From the NCBI GenBank assembly GCA_944472155.2, contig OX235273.1, positions 6,297,204-6,361,203 of the forward strand: DNA of 64,000 nucleotides, written 5' to 3'. The notes beneath the pieces were generated by a model. It ran no database searches and was not told the DNA's origin. It saw nothing but the letters and a program-made list of their open reading frames with translations. A program made the position numbers and the translations under genes. Below, piece after piece: positions 20,586 to 29,812 of the stretch. Every line of letters begins with the position of its first letter. Within the stretch, counting starts at the first letter, position 1. This stretch comes from Trichobilharzia szidati (Eukaryota > Platyhelminthes > Trematoda > Strigeidida > Schistosomatidae).

Positions 20586-21385
20586 ATCAGTAGTGTTTAT
20601 ATGGTTTTATTCTATTTACTTTCGATAAAATAAATAAGTAAATAAATATATCTTCATTGAATAAAATTATTTAAAAAAAATAAACAATAACAAAATAAAT
20701 AACTTAATAAACAAATAAAAACAGAATGTACTTACTACTACTAATGATAATAATTCTGCTTCTTATTATTTATCATTATCATTATAATTGTGTTTACTGA
20801 ACACTACAAACATAACTCGACGGGTGTTTAGATGTGTGTTGGTGTGTATGTGTGTGTTGGAGTGTTACACGTAAACAAACAGCATGAATCAACTAAAACG
20901 ATGCTGATTGTAAACAACTTCTGTATTAGTAATAGTCTCAGGATAGAAGTACACTTTGGACGAAACAAACAACACAATAGGTTGACCACTGACTGGACGT
21001 TGTTTTCCCTTTTTTTCCCCAATGTGTTAATCTTAAAAGTATACGACCTTTACAACAGGGAGAAGAAGACGAAGCAGAAGAGAGTTCTCCCCTACCCACC
21101 TCATCTGCTACATCATTATTTCTTGTGAATTCTATAGGTCAAATTAGATACGAATATATTGTTTTGATGATGAATGAATGCATCAAGTTTGTTTTGATTG
21201 AAAGATACATTCACAACTCGATTCTACATACATATATATACATTGTATATTATGCTTGAATAAAGAAAGAATAATACGAGCTTGTTTCATTCTGTCAGTT
21301 CTCTTCAACTGCGTACATCCTGACACAGAATCACTTATAAGTTAAAGGCGGCCTCTGAACATCCTTCCTTCTCACAATTCCAAAA
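20586..21385 (+). other. Sox intron 2: AT-rich, transposon-poor
   Basis: Poly-AT and AAATAA-type runs, a GT-rich stretch at 20822-20862, and (TA/CA)n at 21226-21240. No exon recognised. Confidence 0.45.
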
Positions 21386-22352
21386 ATTTTCTATAGTTGG
21401 TTTGTAAGGATTAGATTTGTTTGTACGAGTTCGACCATGGATTGGTATCAGTTAGAGAAGCATTGAAAACCAACAAACAGGGAGTATTGGACAATCAACT
21501 GTTTCATCCCTCTAGTTTGGGAATCATCGGAAGTACGCACTCACCCCCGGGGTTTCAACCCAAGACCTTCCGGTTACAAGGCAAGCTCGTATACAATTTA
21601 GCCACTGGGACCCGATTCAATGGCTCATGAATTCTAACTTCTACCAATTCGTGATTTAGCGCGACCCCAACCATTGTCGTTGGTGGGATATCCATCCACA
21701 CACGCGACACCTAATTGGACCTCACTGGTCACGACTTCTCACTAGAACTCCAGGAAACTCCATCCTGTAGCAAGTCACTAGCGAGCATCAGATTAATTTT
21801 CTATAGTTTGGTTTGTAAGGGTTAGTAATTTTTTCACGAGTTGATCATGGATTGATATCAATTGGAGAACCATTGAAAACCAGCGAGTACTGGACAGCTG
21901 CTGTTTCATCCCACTAGTTTGGGAATTATCGGCAGTACGCATCCATCGCCGAGGTTCGAACCCCCAACCTTCCGGTTACAAGACAAGCTCGCACTGAATC
22001 ATGAATTGGTGGAAGTTAGAATCCATGGGCTGGCCTTTGAGGAGTAGGGTCCCACAATGTCTGAATGATATACCGCCTTGCCTTGTAACCGGAAGGTCAT
22101 GGGTTGGAATCCTGGTGGTGGGTTTGTGTTGACGATGATTCCCAAACTAATGAGATGAAACAGCTGGCTGTCAAGTACTCCCTGGTGGTTGGTTTTCAAT
22201 GCTACTCTAACTGATATCAATCCATCGTCAAACTCGTCACAACAAATCCAATCCTTACAAAGCAACTATAGAAAAGTAATCTGATGCTTCCTAGTGACTT
22301 GCTACAGGATGAAGTTTCCTGGAGTTCTAGTGAGAAGTCGTGACCAGTGTCG
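21386..22352. repeat. SINE-B cluster: tandem dimer plus inverted unit
   Basis: Three units. 21386-21796 is a full - strand unit, with leader, tRNA head (box B region damaged to GGTTTCAACCC) and core. 21797-21995 is a second - strand unit joined head-to-tail at TCTATAG. 21996-22352 is a + strand unit joined head-to-head, and it runs past its own 3' end into the leader of a next copy (CTATAGAAAAGTAATCTGAT then GCTTCCTAGTGACTTGCTAC). The dimer junction is the same in both orientations. Confidence 0.75.
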
Positions 22353-23165
22353 GTCGGTCGGTTTTCGACATAGAACTTTGCACATATGTGCGGTAGTTCA
22401 AGTCGCCACACTCCCTCCTTGTAGCACACAAAGCAAGAGAAGAAAGTAGGAGAAATGCATATTAGAGACAGTAAACAGAGGTGTGAGACAAAGGAATAGT
22501 AATAACGAAGAACAGAACAGTTTCATGGGAAATCATGAGTCACAAGGAGTGGATGCATCTGCTCTGTCATTGAGAACGATTTTGAGCCAGCCATATCACC
22601 GATTGTCTCCAGCCATTGGTTTCTACCGTCCCAAAGACCCTGATAAGGAAGTCTACGCCTTTCCACGTCGCTTAAACTAATTGTTGTGGGTTTCATTGCC
22701 TGATCAAGCCATGTTTTGGTTTGACAAACACCACTAGCTCTTTTCCAACCTTACCTTATGTCAGCTAACATTGCCCGTTGGTAACGGAAGGCGATAGCTA
22801 TGGATGCATGCATAACACATGTCCTATCCATCTCATTTGGTGCAACATCACAACCTCGTCGATTTATTCCTCTCCTTACCTAGTACTCGACCGATGCCTA
22901 ACCTCAATATCCCTCACCCTATTATACCACCTAATACAGGAGATAGAACTCAGGCACCTATGATTAAAGACAGCTAGCTAGGCTTTTCAATGGCCATGTT
23001 TCGCTCACAGCCATAAAGGAGGATGGAGCGGACTGCTAGCAATACATATGCCCTTTGGTCGACAGCCAGTCAGATATCACGTCTTCTAAGCCAGAGACGG
23101 CGTTACCTGGCATATGCGAAACTGGCCTTCTATATCCATGCTGAAATTTCGTCAGCGATAAACCC
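22353..23165 (-). mobile_element. RTE-2 LINE 3' half
   Basis: The order on the - strand is the same as at 10346-11262. The 3' end lies at 22360-22400 (CATAGAACTTTGCACATATG), C-terminal MAQNR-like codons near 22570, the WLG-H block near 22800, and DIRLS/GVCI-type sequence near 23050-23150. Highly fragmented frames. Confidence 0.7.
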
Positions 23166-23310
23166 GTTGGAGCTGATAGGGATTAGTGCTTGTTGCTGTT
23201 GGTTGGTCGGTTGTTCATCTTCTGCACCTCCATCTTCTCTATGTTCAACTGAAGTCCTGTCTTTGCTGCCAGTGTCTTCTGACAATTTTGTTGCCTATTA
23301 ACTGCAGTCA
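23166..23310 (-). mobile_element. RTE-1 variant fragment
   Basis: The - strand reads KTGLQLNIEKMEVQKMNNRP then TNSNKH, the post-motif C linker of RTE-1 variants (compare 59760-60130). It is interrupted by SINE-A. Confidence 0.65.
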
Positions 23311-23548
23311 GCTTGGCCGTCGGTGGCATAGCGGTTTGGACGCTCGCCGACCATGCACATGGTTCGGAGTTCAATCCCCGGCCGACTCACTCCTTTACCT
23401 CGCTAAGCCAGAAATAATGCTGGTGAAGAGGAAAGGTTGGGCATGAGGCTAGCAACCCCATCCTGTAAAATAAACACTGCTACAGAAACTTCAGGCCACT
23501 AGCTTGAAGCCCTATGTTCCACTGGGGAACGTGAAGCAGAAAAAAAAA
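23311..23548 (+). repeat. SINE-A with 10-bp target-site duplication
   Basis: Complete copy. GTCGGTGGCATAGCGGTTTG is box A and a degraded box B follows. The body and RTE-like tail are GAAGCCCTATGTTCCACTGG, ending in GCAGAAAAAAAA. It is flanked by ACTGCAGTCA at 23301-23310 and 23549-23558. It sits about 270 bp before Sox exon 3. Confidence 0.9.
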
Positions 23549-23671
23549 CTGCAGTCACCAGTTATAATTATTATTATTATGATTCCCAGTATTGTTATGT
23601 TACATATGTCCAAACCAAGTTCACTTTTAACGGTTTGAAAAAATTTGGGCATTGGGTATATGATATTCATT

Positions 23672-23752
23672 ATAATAAAGGTTTTTGTATTTCCCAATGA
23701 ATATCGTTTCGTTTGTTTTTCATTCATTGGGAAATACAAAAACCTTTATTAT
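23672..23752. repeat. Perfect 31-bp inverted repeat (hairpin)
   Basis: The left arm 23672-23702 and right arm 23722-23752 are exact reverse complements around a 19-nt spacer. The arm centre reads TTTGTATTTCCCAATG. The right part recurs at 54874-54907. The hairpin ends 63 bp before the exon 3 acceptor. Confidence 0.9.
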
Positions 23753-23815
23753 TATAATTGTTATGTTACTTCGGCTAAATAATTGTTTCTAAAATTTTCA
23801 CTCTTATATATTTAG

Positions 23816-24116
23816 GCATGCCCTGATATGCACAACAGTAGTATATCAAAATTTCTTGGTGCTAAATGGAAATCTATGACTTCTGAAGCTAAACAACCGT
23901 ATTATGAAGAACAAGCTCGACTGAGTCGTCAACATATGGAAGAACATCCTGCCTATCGATATAGACCACGTCCAAAACGTACATGTATAGTAGACGGTCG
24001 AAAGCTGCGCATATCTGAATATAAAGAGCTAATGCGTTCCCGTGGTGATTCATCAAGGAGACAATGGATTGGTTCAACAGATGAACAGGCACAAAAAATT
24101 GTTGAAGATATTTTAG
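23816..24116 (+). CDS. SoxD: SoxD-type transcription factor, exon 3 (HMG box, second half, and SoxD C-extension)
   Basis: 100 codons plus one base, between TATATATTTAG and TTTTAG|GTAAGT. It completes the HMG box: [20 protein letters not shown], then [20 protein letters not shown]. It continues into the block specific to Sox[21 protein letters not shown] then [10 protein letters not shown]. The PDMHNS and RPKRTC(I/L)VDG(R/K)KLRI strings separate this from other Sox groups. The HMG box bends DNA at AACAAT-type sites, and SoxD proteins lack a strong activation domain and act with partners. The basic RPRPKR run is the usual nuclear localisation signal. Phase 1 at the donor joins exon 4 as GAT (Asp). 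Confidence 0.95.
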
Positions 24117-24524
24117 GTAAGTTTTTTTTATTGATTTGTTTCTTCCACGAATAAAAATATATTTATAATCTTTGTGTACAACTTGGACACTATGTTAGTA
24201 AGTAATTCTATATTAATTTGTTTATTAGATATATCACACAGTGAAGAAACAGTATTATTTACTGGATGACAGTGTTTCGAACAAAATTTATTATTGTTCA
24301 CAACCATATCATCAATTATAATCACACAACTTCGAAACTTCAGTTTTATAGTTTTCTTTGTCCTCGCCTGTTTTTCGTCGTAGGGGTAGTAGAATTTTCC
24401 AGATATCTGGGACAGGTGTTGAATCATTCCTATCACACGTGTGGATTTGCAGTTGATTCGATAAACAAAGCTTCTGTTATCAATCTCTCGCTCCACCCTG
24501 CTGTTACATTAGATTTTAAAACTG

Positions 24525-24764
24525 TCATCCTATCCCATCCAGCCTATTGTATGGTTGTGTGTAGTTGTATGTATTGCTATCTACGGCTGAATTATTCTCT
24601 AGATTTCTTATCTTATTCGGGTCAACAAATCTAGACTTTTCTAGGTTTTTATGTTCAGCTGGTCTGACTGCACCTGTTTTACTAGTTTGACCTATGCATT
24701 TGACCTGACAATCATTCCAGCAGGGTATTAGATAAACTAAATTGTTTTGTTTTAAAGGATCCAT
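24525..24764 (-). pseudogene. PLE-2 GIY-YIG remnant
   Basis: NNLVYLIPCWNDCQVKCIGQ then TSKTGAVRPAEHKNL carries the YLI...CIGQT and R-x-x-EH landmarks of a Penelope GIY-YIG nuclease. It is separated from the RT frame by about 250 bp with stops. Confidence 0.7.
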
Positions 24765-25014
24765 AGGATCCTTTAACCGACAAAGCTTGTTTCTAATTGA
24801 GTTTGTGGGTTTGAATGCCAGCCACTTTTATTCCTGCCTTGTTAAGAATTCTCCGGCGTAAGGTTTCCGAGGTTCCTTCTTTGTATGGAATTAATACTGA
24901 TAATTTACATTCCCTAATGTTGGTGTTGTCTTGCACATGTTTGACATGCATGTAGTCATTCATATTACTATTATTATTATCACTATCACTACTATCATTA
25001 TTTATTTTATTTTC

Positions 25015-25737
25015 TCATTTCCCTACATATTTCCTGACTAATTTATCAGGGTAATTATTAAGTTTCAAAGCTTCTCTTATATGTCTCACTTCCTGTCTTA
25101 GTTTTTCCTTGGTACTACAACTTAGTTTTTGTGCCCTATTGTCACTTAAACATTTCACCAATCCTATTTTCACTGACATAGAGTAGGTGTGATCATCGGA
25201 AGTCCAAATATCTGTTCGAATGTGTGGGTTTCCTGTAAACACTAGTGTGCTTAACTTCCCATCTTCTTTCCTTTTTACGCTACAATCTAACATTGGAAGC
25301 TCCCCTTCCTGACTTTCCAATTCATAAGTGAATTGAATTGCCTCCACCTTTGAGTTAATGTGTTCGAAAAATCTATTTATATCCTGTGTTCTAAGTACAG
25401 TGAATGTGTCATCTACATACATCCACAATACTTTCGAGGTAGGGACGAACGTTTCATTCGCTAAGCTTTTCCCACCTATCCATGGATATATATCTGCCAC
25501 AACCTGGGATATTGGTGACCCCATGGTAACTCCCTCAGTTTGTTTGTATATTTTCCCTTGGAATTTAAATACTGTGGAAGTTAGGCACAGTTTCATTTCC
25601 AGCATTATGTCCCCAAGTGGCACTTTCGTCCTAAGTTCGAGTTCTTGGTCAGAAATGAGTTCGTTTCTGACTGCCTCTATAGCCATATTTATTATCGGTA
25701 TACGTGTATATAAACTGACAATGTCAAAACTAACCAT
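25015..25737 (-). CDS. PLE-2 reverse transcriptase fragment
   Basis: The 240-residue open frame encodes the RT palm. Motif A is MVSFDIVSLYTRIPI (residues 1-15, catalytic D5). The motif B region is QTEGVTMGSPISQVVADIY (about 66-84). Motif C is WMYVDDTFTV, with YVDD at about 109-112. An E/D region follows (GELPMLDCSVKR). All catalytic aspartates are visible. It lacks the fingers upstream of motif A, since the frame ends at the element's internal break with the arm. The family is Penelope-like; the copy is truncated but unusually free of stops. Confidence 0.85.
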   Translation of the reverse strand: MVSFDIVSLYTRIPIINMAIEAVRNELISDQELELRTKVPLGDIMLEMKLCLTSTVFKFQGKIYKQTEGVTMGSPISQVVADIYPWIGGKSLANETFVPTSKVLWMYVDDTFTVLRTQDINRFFEHINSKVEAIQFTYELESQEGELPMLDCSVKRKEDGKLSTLVFTGNPHIRTDIWTSDDHTYSMSVKIGLVKCLSDNRAQKLSCSTKEKLRQEVRHIREALKLNNYPDKLVRKYVGK

Positions 25738-25949
25738 TTTTTCTTCATTATCTAATTTTAGATTATGTAATCTGTTTTAGTTCATAAGAATTTGTTAGTT
25801 TTGATTTCGAGTGGCTTGTTCGAAACCTTGTCATCCAGTAAATAATACTGTTTCACACTGTGTGATACATCTAATAAAGAAACTAATATAACATTATATT
25901 TATAATCACCATAAAAGTTTGATCACTAATCCTGAATAGTTTAACAGTG

Positions 25950-26110
25950 AGTTTTCGTTGTTCCTTTAAGTTCCCACTGGAACATAAGACTTCAGTCCTC
26001 AGCTTTGACTTTTCCTTTTCAGTGGTTTTTTGTTTTTACTGAGTGGGGTTGCTAGTCTCCTGTCCAAGCTTCGCTCTTTTCTGAGCTTACTTTATGTTAC
26101 TGGATGTTTG
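25950..26110 (-). repeat. SINE-A 3' fragment
   Basis: TTCCTTTAAGTTCCCACTGG then AACATAAGACTTCAG is the RTE-like tail in reverse. GGGTTGCTAGTCTCCTGTCC is the body. The tRNA head is missing. Confidence 0.6.
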
Positions 26111-26385
26111 GGAGTGCGTAGTCTGGGGATGAGAACACTGGATCACTTGCAATGCTGTTGGCGAGCATTCTAACGTTGCATCACTGACACTGAGAAAATA
26201 GGTGACGTCTATTCTTTACAGGTTGTAGATACATCTTATCTCATGAGTGCCTGTAGCTTTCTATCAGTTACCTCTAGATGTCGCCATAGTTTCTATATGT
26301 GGCTAGGCTAATTGCCCCTTGTTTTACTAGGTTGAGCTATGTGCTTCACTTGACAGTAATTGTAATGCAGTAGATAAAGTAAATT
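26111..26385. other. Unassigned intron 3 sequence
   Basis: A GGCGAGCATTCTAACGTTGC block resembles 14085-14150. Nothing else recognised. Confidence 0.3.
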
Positions 26386-26706
26386 AATTTTCAAGTATTG
26401 CGTTTTGTAAGGATTTTGTTTGACTGGTTAGAGGACTCCATCGTGAACTGACATCAGTTAGAGAACCACTGGAAAACCAGGCAGGGAGTACTAGACAGCT
26501 GTTTCGTCCCATTGGTTTGGGACTGTTCATCAGTATGCACCCAGTGAAGTGGTGGTTACAAGGCGACCTAGCTCGTAGACCATTCAGCCACTGGGACCCG
26601 GTCCAATGGCCTACGAGCTTGCCTTGTAACCAGAAGATCCTGGATCTGAACGCTGGTAGTGGGTGTGTGTACTGCCGATGAGTCCCAAACCAATGGTACG
26701 AAACAG
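26386..26706. repeat. SINE-B head-to-head pair
   Basis: A - strand unit (26386-26600) and a + strand unit (about 26600-26706) meet inside the tRNA-like head near CACTGGGACCCGGTCCAATG, so the join is close to palindromic. Cores: - strand ATGAACAGTCCCAAACCAAT then GGGACGAAACAG; + strand CCGATGAGTCCCAAACCAAT then GGTACGAAACAG. Confidence 0.7.
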
Positions 26707-27760
26707 ACAAAAATTATAAAGTTAGTTGAAACATTGTATCAAGCGATATAGAAATCAAGTCTGAAGTTAAGTGTCTTGGATTAATTCTTTCTTCTGACCT
26801 ACTTATCCTGATCTTCCCATGTCTTAGCGATTTCTAAAGGAATATCTCGTGTGACTTTTTACATTAAAAGGTTAAGGCGCTTAGGCGTAAGCCAACACCT
26901 TCTCCGCTTACAGTTTGTCAACTCGTGTATTTTACCTATTCTTCTTCACTGTGCACCCTTGCTTATGCTTTCCTGGATTGCTTAAAAAAGACTATGTCAT
27001 ACTTCGTAGAACTCTGAAGACTGTCAGTCATTAGGGCGAGTGGTATCCCATTGGGTCATATCGTTGACATTGTTACTGATAGGCACTTGATTTCATGCAG
27101 CAAATTTACTAAAGGAATTTTGTCAGACTGTGAGCATCCATCACAGCACTCGCAGCTCCAAACTTGTGTCTCCTCAGGTAAAACAAGAAGTCTTTTCAGA
27201 AGAATTTATGCACGTACGTCTAAGTATAAAAATTCCATGATACTTTATTTGGCACACATTGTTTTATTTGATGAAAATAGTGTCAGGCATGAACGAACTA
27301 ACCTTCTTTACACTATTAAATAGACCATTTCCTCCATCTTTACAATATTAAGCTTTATTGTTACTGTATTTCTTATATTTATAATCCTCTCAATTTTTGT
27401 TTTTGTTTATTTTTTCATAAGTGCGAACATCATTTAAGCCGTGTTATAACTGTTAATTTTGTATTTCCCCTCACTGTACTATATCAACAGAACATTAGAT
27501 TCAATAATCTATAACATGCTAACATTTTCAAACTGAATCGACGATACTGTTTGAAACAAACTCACTGTTATTATTATTATTATATTTAATATTCTCAATT
27601 CGTGCTTCGAATATTTTTGACTTTATATCGTAAATGTGGACAAATTTTTCTGGTTAATTTTGTTCTAATTTTATTTATATTTTGAGTAAATCAGATGGAA
27701 TATTGCGAGAAATACTGAGAATTCCATTCTGTTTTTGGAATAAAGTAGATTATTATTATT
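26707..27760 (+). mobile_element. CR1/Jockey-like LINE, 3' end
   Basis: The + strand carries degraded RT thumb sequence (EVKCLGLILSSDLL, 26760-26805) and a cleaner C-terminus (27051-27323): IVDIVTDRHLISCSKFTKGI, LSDCEHPSQHSQLQTCVSSG, KTRSLFRRIYARTSKYKNSM. It ends with CTGTTTTTGGAATAAAGTAG and (ATT)n at about 27750-27760. The same family appears reversed at 47049-47420 and 50505-51200. Confidence 0.7.
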
Positions 27761-28091
27761 AAGTGTGACCATGGATTGATATCATTAAGAGAACCGACTG
27801 TTGAAAACCAAGGAGGAAGTACTGGACACCTGTTTTGTCCTAGCTTGGGAGTCGTCGGAAGTGTGCACCCTCCGGATCTCGAATTCAGGACCTTCCAGTT
27901 ACAAGACGATTTCATAGGCCATTCAGGTAATGTGACCTACCCGAATTATTGGTCCTTGAATTTCAACTCCTACCAGTTCGACATGTTTAACGTGACTGAC
28001 ACCAGCTAATGTCATCACTGGTGAGTATTTCTCCTCACTGCTGATCCACTTCAGGTAAATCCCACTCCTCACCTGACTTCTCATTAGAACT
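27761..28091 (-). repeat. SINE-B, diverged copy
   Basis: The order CCATGGATTGATATCATTAA, then GTTTTGTCCTAGCTTGGGAG and TTCAGGACCTTCCAGTTACA fits a - strand SINE-B. The core is damaged (CGTCGGAAG side). It ends at CATTAGAACTCCAG, directly against a SINE-A head. Confidence 0.6.
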
Positions 28092-28172
28092 CCAGTGCGT
28101 CGGTGGCACAGATGTTAGGACTCTCGCCGACCATGCACATGGTCCAAGGTTCGATCCCCCGCCGATGCACAC
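28092..28172 (+). repeat. SINE-A head only
   Basis: GCGTCGGTGGCACAGATGTT (box A) and GGTTCGATCCCCC (box B) with the terminal GCACACC. The body and tail are absent. Confidence 0.7.
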
Positions 28173-28330
28173 CTGATATCTATGGTCGACCTGCAAAATT
28201 TGAGCTACCGAGATCACATGCTGAAAATTTCATACTTGTACCAAAAAGACGGTGTGGAATCAAGCTATAATAAAATAAAATTTAAAAAATTCTGCAGTAG
28301 ATCACCAGTGAACATGAAATTTATTTTCAA
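28173..28330. other. Unassigned
   Basis: AT-rich; nothing recognised. Confidence 0.3.
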
Positions 28331-28515
28331 AAGTTTGTTTGTAAGGTTCGAACGCTGGCGATAGTTGTGTAATGTGTATGATTCTCAAGCTAAGTGGAAA
28401 CAGCTGTCCACTTTTCCCTCCCTGGTTTTCAATGGTCGGTTCTTTAAAGGATGTCAATCAATCCGTGATAAAACTTGAAAAAAAAATGAAATTCTTACAA
28501 ACAAACTCTTAAAAA
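28331..28515 (+). repeat. SINE-B fragment
   Basis: GGTTCGAACGCTGGCGATAG is the box B region. A diverged core (GATTCTCAAGCTAAGTGG then AAACAGCTGTCC) and GTTTTCAATGGTCGGTTC follow. Confidence 0.6.
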
Positions 28516-28629
28516 TCAATATTGTAATTAAATCATTCAGACAGGATTTTCCAAACAGTCTTTCCGTCGGTCGGTGATTCAATCAGAAGTCCTCTTTAAG
28601 GAAAAAAAATTATTTTTTGGCTTTTACCT
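28516..28629. other. Unassigned
   Basis: Nothing recognised. Confidence 0.3.
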
Positions 28630-29812
28630 CAAACCTCGATGCCGCTAACAATTATACATCTCAACCAACAGTTGTACGATAATGCTGCGCATGTCAAGTA
28701 ATCCACAAAAGGGAAACTCACGGAGTCCTTCGAAGAAGTGAAGACGGGAGTAAGATAAGGTTGGCTGGCTGGTTGGCTGCCTACTATCTACAATAATTTT
28801 CCTCATTTCGGTAGACTGGATAATGCGACAGACAGCGACAGGCAACGAGGAAATAGGCATGAAATGCATCCACACAAAATACTTGGAGGATCTGGACTTC
28901 GCCGATGATTATATTTTTCTGATTTCCCACAAACTGGAAGATATGCAAGTGGGAAGCAACAAGATGGCAGAAGAAGCATCCAGGGAAGATAGGAAGGACT
29001 TCAGGTGAACATAGAGAAAACAGATGTGGTGATGAAGATTCCTGGCCAACAGCAACAGCAGCAACAACAGACAACAATCAGTCAGCATGAATGGGAGAAA
29101 TTTGAAAGAAGCAACCTCCTTCACCTACCTAACGGGCTGGGAAGCATCGTTTCAACTACAGGTGGGTGAAACTGATGAGGATATCAAAGCAGCGACGATC
29201 AGGAAAGCAAGGCAAGCTTTCATTTCTCTCAAATATGTGTGGAGGTCAACAGCACTCATGATGAAAATGAAGATAAGGTGCGGATTTTCAACTCCAATGT
29301 GAAGTCAGTGTTACTTTATGGTTCAGAGACTTGGCGCCGCGCGGCGTCACGAAGGCCACTTCGAACAAACTACAAACCTTCATCAACAGCTATCTTGACT
29401 CAATACTTCGCTCAAGATCAGATGGCCGGCCAGAAAACATCACCAACAGGGATCTCTGGCAATGAACGAACCAACCAACCCAGCAGGAACCAACTGTGCA
29501 ACAAATATGAGGGAAGAAATGGAGTTAGGTGGATTGGCTGGCCATACTCTGAGAAAACCATCAAGTGAAATCAGAAGACAGGCCATCACTCGAGTGGAAC
29601 CCGAATGGGAATTGGCGAGTTAGTTGGTCGTCAGTGCAAGGGTGACACGGAGCAGGAGGAGGAGGTGACGTGAAAAGGAGATGAAAGCATGTGGGCAGAC
29701 ACGGAGCCAGGTGAAAACGTTGTCAGAGAACCACGAACTCAATAGAGACGTGCGGCTGAAGTCGTATTTTCCTCTAGGAACTAAAAGGAAACAATAATAA
29801 TAACATAATAAT
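28630..29812 (+). mobile_element. RTE-1 LINE, about 1.2 kb 3' segment
   Basis: From LTESFEEVKTGVR-like motif B sequence, through MRQTATGNEEIGMKCIHTKY then LEDLDFADDYIFLISHKLED (28823-29008), where motif C DD is intact. It continues through the Q-rich linker, SVWRSTAL, VKSVLLYGSETWRRA, the RSDGRPENI region and the W-x-IGW block. It ends in TATTTTCCTCTAGGAACTAA and an AATAATAACATAATAATAAT tail. It is broken by indels after the DD motif. Confidence 0.85.

Larger units (their letters stand above)
24170..25905 (-). mobile_element. PLE-2 Penelope-like element with both terminal arms
   Basis: The best PLE-2 copy. The inverted arms at 24211-24290 and 25811-25895 share GAAACAGTATTATTTACTGG then ATGAC and TTTCGAACA. 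Between them, on the - strand, are an RT domain (25015-25737) and a degenerate GIY-YIG domain (24525-24764). The RT N-terminus is cut off by the arm. It lies just inside Sox intron 3. Confidence 0.85.
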
